A program made the translations under genes and the position numbers. A DNA stretch of 5,212 bases from Bacillota bacterium (GTDB lineage Bacteria > Bacillota > Clostridia > DSM-8532): contig JAEXPO010000321.1 in assembly GCA_023446675.1 (NCBI GenBank), forward strand, positions 1 through 5,212. Direction: 5' to 3'. Positions 4,662-5,212 of this stretch are shown here, piece by piece. A model generated the notes under the pieces. It did not search any database and was not told the origin of the DNA. It saw only the letters and a list, made by a program, of their open reading frames with translations. Positions within the stretch are counted from its first letter, which is position 1; each line of letters opens with the position of its first letter.

Positions 4662-5212
4662 TCAATAGGCCTGGGCTCCCCTTACAAGCTTCCGGGGTAT
4701 GGCCTGATAGACGCTTCGGCCCAGCTTTACTTCCTTAATAAGACTTTCACCATTGTATACTTTTATGTAGGTATCCACAATAGCTCCCGCCTGGCCTTCC
4801 TCCTCCACAATGACAGTACCTTTTGGAAGGCCCCAGTCCTCACGGTATTCCTCAGGGGGAGAGACCGTTTTTATCAGTTCAGTGACCAGCTTTACATGAA
4901 TTCCCGGCTCCGTATTCGTACCCAGGAGGGAAAAGAGCATCCGGTTATCCTCTGTGACAATGGCCCTTATTTTAAGGGGAGAGCTGGTGGTGTTTTTAAA
5001 GACCAGATCCGCATAGCCGTAAGAGACGGCGGCATCGGTGCCCAGGGGCACATAGCCTACGGTAAACATGTGGTTGTGCCTTTCCAGAACCTCCAGATTG
5101 GCCCTGAGGACAGCGTTGTAAAGGGTGGTGGATACCTGGCATATTCCCCCGCCCGTGCCGTCCTGTATTTGACCCGCCACGAAGACATGGGCGATTTTAT
5201 ACCCCTTTGCGG
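4662..5212 (-). CDS. VanW-family protein, C-terminal part (5' end outside window)
   Basis: The frame is open from the window edge for 182 residues to TGA at 4664-4662. GTG at 5180 is internal: in-frame sequence before it (GYKIAHVFVAGQIQDG) continues the family pattern, so the true start lies beyond 5212. The VanW signature is clear: GTGGGICQVSTTLYNAVLRA (about 18-37 of the visible part, Cys25), followed by RHNHMFTVGYVPLGTDAAVSYGY and FKNTTSSPLKIRA. A short C-terminal region (YIKVYNGESLIKEVKLG) resembles the G5-like tail often found in these proteins. VanW proteins are usually membrane-anchored or exported, with N-terminal peptidoglycan-binding-like domains, and occur widely in clostridia outside vancomycin resistance clusters; their biochemical function is unknown. 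No van resistance genes are seen here, so a general envelope role is more likely than antibiotic resistance. Confidence 0.88.
   Translation of the reverse strand, partial: AKGYKIAHVFVAGQIQDGTGGGICQVSTTLYNAVLRANLEVLERHNHMFTVGYVPLGTDAAVSYGYADLVFKNTTSSPLKIRAIVTEDNRMLFSLLGTNTEPGIHVKLVTELIKTVSPPEEYREDWGLPKGTVIVEEEGQAGAIVDTYIKVYNGESLIKEVKLGRSVYQAIPRKLVRGAQAY

Noticed and set aside
4662..5212. Vancomycin resistance gene on the strength of the VanW match
   Set aside because: VanW-domain proteins are common envelope proteins in clostridia. No vanH, vanA/B, vanX or two-component genes are present, so resistance should not be inferred.

Overview
The window looks like chromosomal DNA from an anaerobic, Gram-positive Firmicute of the class Clostridia. 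The evidence is strong AGGAGG-type ribosome binding sites, nearly all 7-8 bases from the start codon, use of TTG starts, a DarA/PstA-type cyclic-di-AMP receptor, a VanW-family envelope protein, and a two-gene CoA-enzyme activase set typical of anaerobic clostridia. Base composition is moderate. I cannot name the genus. Every gene I can support is on the minus strand, so transcription runs from high to low coordinates.

In transcription order: (1) 5212-4662, the C-terminal part of a VanW-family protein whose start lies outside the window. (2) 4632-3640, an RluA-family RNA pseudouridine synthase with an S4 domain, 29 bases downstream and probably co-transcribed. (3) A 141-base gap with a good sigma-A-type promoter (TTGAAT, 17 bases, TATAAT) leading into (4) 3498-3169, a DarA/PstA cyclic-di-AMP receptor protein. 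(5) A 140-base gap with a weak attenuator-like hairpin, then (6) 3028-1718, a 12-helix MFS transporter of unknown substrate, overlapping by 8 bases (7) 1725-1375, a single-domain cupin. A clear intrinsic terminator at about 1312-1271 closes that unit. (8) After a 315-base non-coding stretch holding the terminator, a UUCG-capped hairpin and four degenerate 19-base tandem repeats comes (9) 1059-103, a CoA-enzyme activase-related (DUF2229-type) protein. It overlaps by 59 bases (10) 161-1, the start of a second related protein that begins at TTG and runs off the window.

Three functional blocks are visible: envelope/RNA housekeeping (VanW, pseudouridine synthase), a DarA-MFS-cupin cluster that may link cyclic-di-AMP signalling to transport of an unknown small molecule, and an activase-type iron-sulfur protein pair. 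Nothing resembles a defence system, mobile element, CRISPR array, tRNA or rRNA. The most interesting points are the DarA-MFS-cupin arrangement, the loss in DarA of an arginine I recall as a ligand contact, the tandem repeats ahead of the activase pair, and the long overlap inside that pair.
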